Positions 5,827 to 5,913 of a stretch of 5,913 nucleotides of DNA are shown here, in pieces. Origin of the DNA: Chloroflexota bacterium (lineage in GTDB: Bacteria > Chloroflexota > UBA6077 > CF-72); NCBI GenBank assembly GCA_019242065.1, contig JAFAWJ010000337.1, forward strand, positions 1 through 5,913, read 5' to 3'. The position numbers and the translations under genes are program-made. The notes beneath the pieces were generated by a model. That model did no database searches. It was not told the DNA's origin and worked only from the letters and a program-made list of their open reading frames with translations. Position 1 is the first letter of the stretch, and every line of letters begins with the position of its first letter.

Positions 5827-5913
5827 TCACGCCAGCCAGGCGGTCCGCAACGTCCACTGCAACACCGGGTAGTAGCCCAGGTCACGCACGTTCATCGCCT
5901 GGCCGAGGATATT
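5827..5913 (-). CDS. C-terminal end of an unidentified protein (partial)
   Basis: On the minus strand a frame is open from the right edge of the window for 28 codons and ends at TGA (5829-5827). The peptide includes MNVRDLGYYPVLQWTLRTAW near its end. It is rich in Tyr, Trp and Leu and reads like real protein, but I cannot place it in a family. The start and most of the gene lie outside the window. It is convergent with the histidine-phosphatase-like gene, with only three bases between the two stop codons and no terminator. It could be a chance frame at this short length. Confidence 0.55.
   Translation of the reverse strand, partial: NILGQAMNVRDLGYYPVLQWTLRTAWLA

Overview
The window is gene-dense, high-G+C bacterial DNA (roughly two thirds G+C by eye, with codon third positions strongly biased to G/C). 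It holds seven well-supported protein-coding genes, one of them cut by the left edge, plus the tail of an eighth gene at the right edge. No RNA gene, insertion sequence, CRISPR array or phage gene was seen. Only one gene has a good Shine-Dalgarno sequence. Several others have a TANNNT-type -10 hexamer 5-8 bases before the start codon, which suggests leaderless transcripts. Together with the secreted small protein and the metabolic genes, this fits a free-living environmental bacterium, perhaps Chloroflexota or Actinomycetota; the taxonomic guess is weak.

Layout. At 2-505 (+) is the C-terminal part of a cobalamin-independent methionine synthase-like (COG0620/MetE-C) protein. After a 115-base gap, 621-971 (+) encodes a small exported protein of a conserved unnamed family. 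Three closely spaced plus-strand genes follow: a dihydropyrimidinase/hydantoinase-type amidohydrolase (988-2418), an aconitase/isopropylmalate dehydratase-type large subunit (2437-3684) and its small subunit (3694-4218). They look like one transcription unit. An epoxide hydrolase-like alpha/beta hydrolase runs on the minus strand (4175-5326) and overlaps the end of the small-subunit gene tail to tail. Divergent from it, 5341-5823 (+) encodes a histidine-phosphatase-fold protein that lacks two of the four core catalytic residues. At 5827-5913 (-) is the C-terminal end of an unidentified protein.

How the genes may work together. The central trio pairs a cyclic-amide-opening enzyme with a two-subunit Fe-S hydro-lyase. 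No leuA, leuB or other leucine gene is present in the window, and the small subunit has a changed active-site loop, so a catabolic hydratase acting on a maleate- or citraconate-like acid is a reasonable alternative to leucine biosynthesis. A cyclic imide or ring-opening pathway is my inference, not something the sequence proves. The alpha/beta hydrolase and the degenerate phosphatase appear to share a short divergent promoter with a nearly palindromic -10 element.
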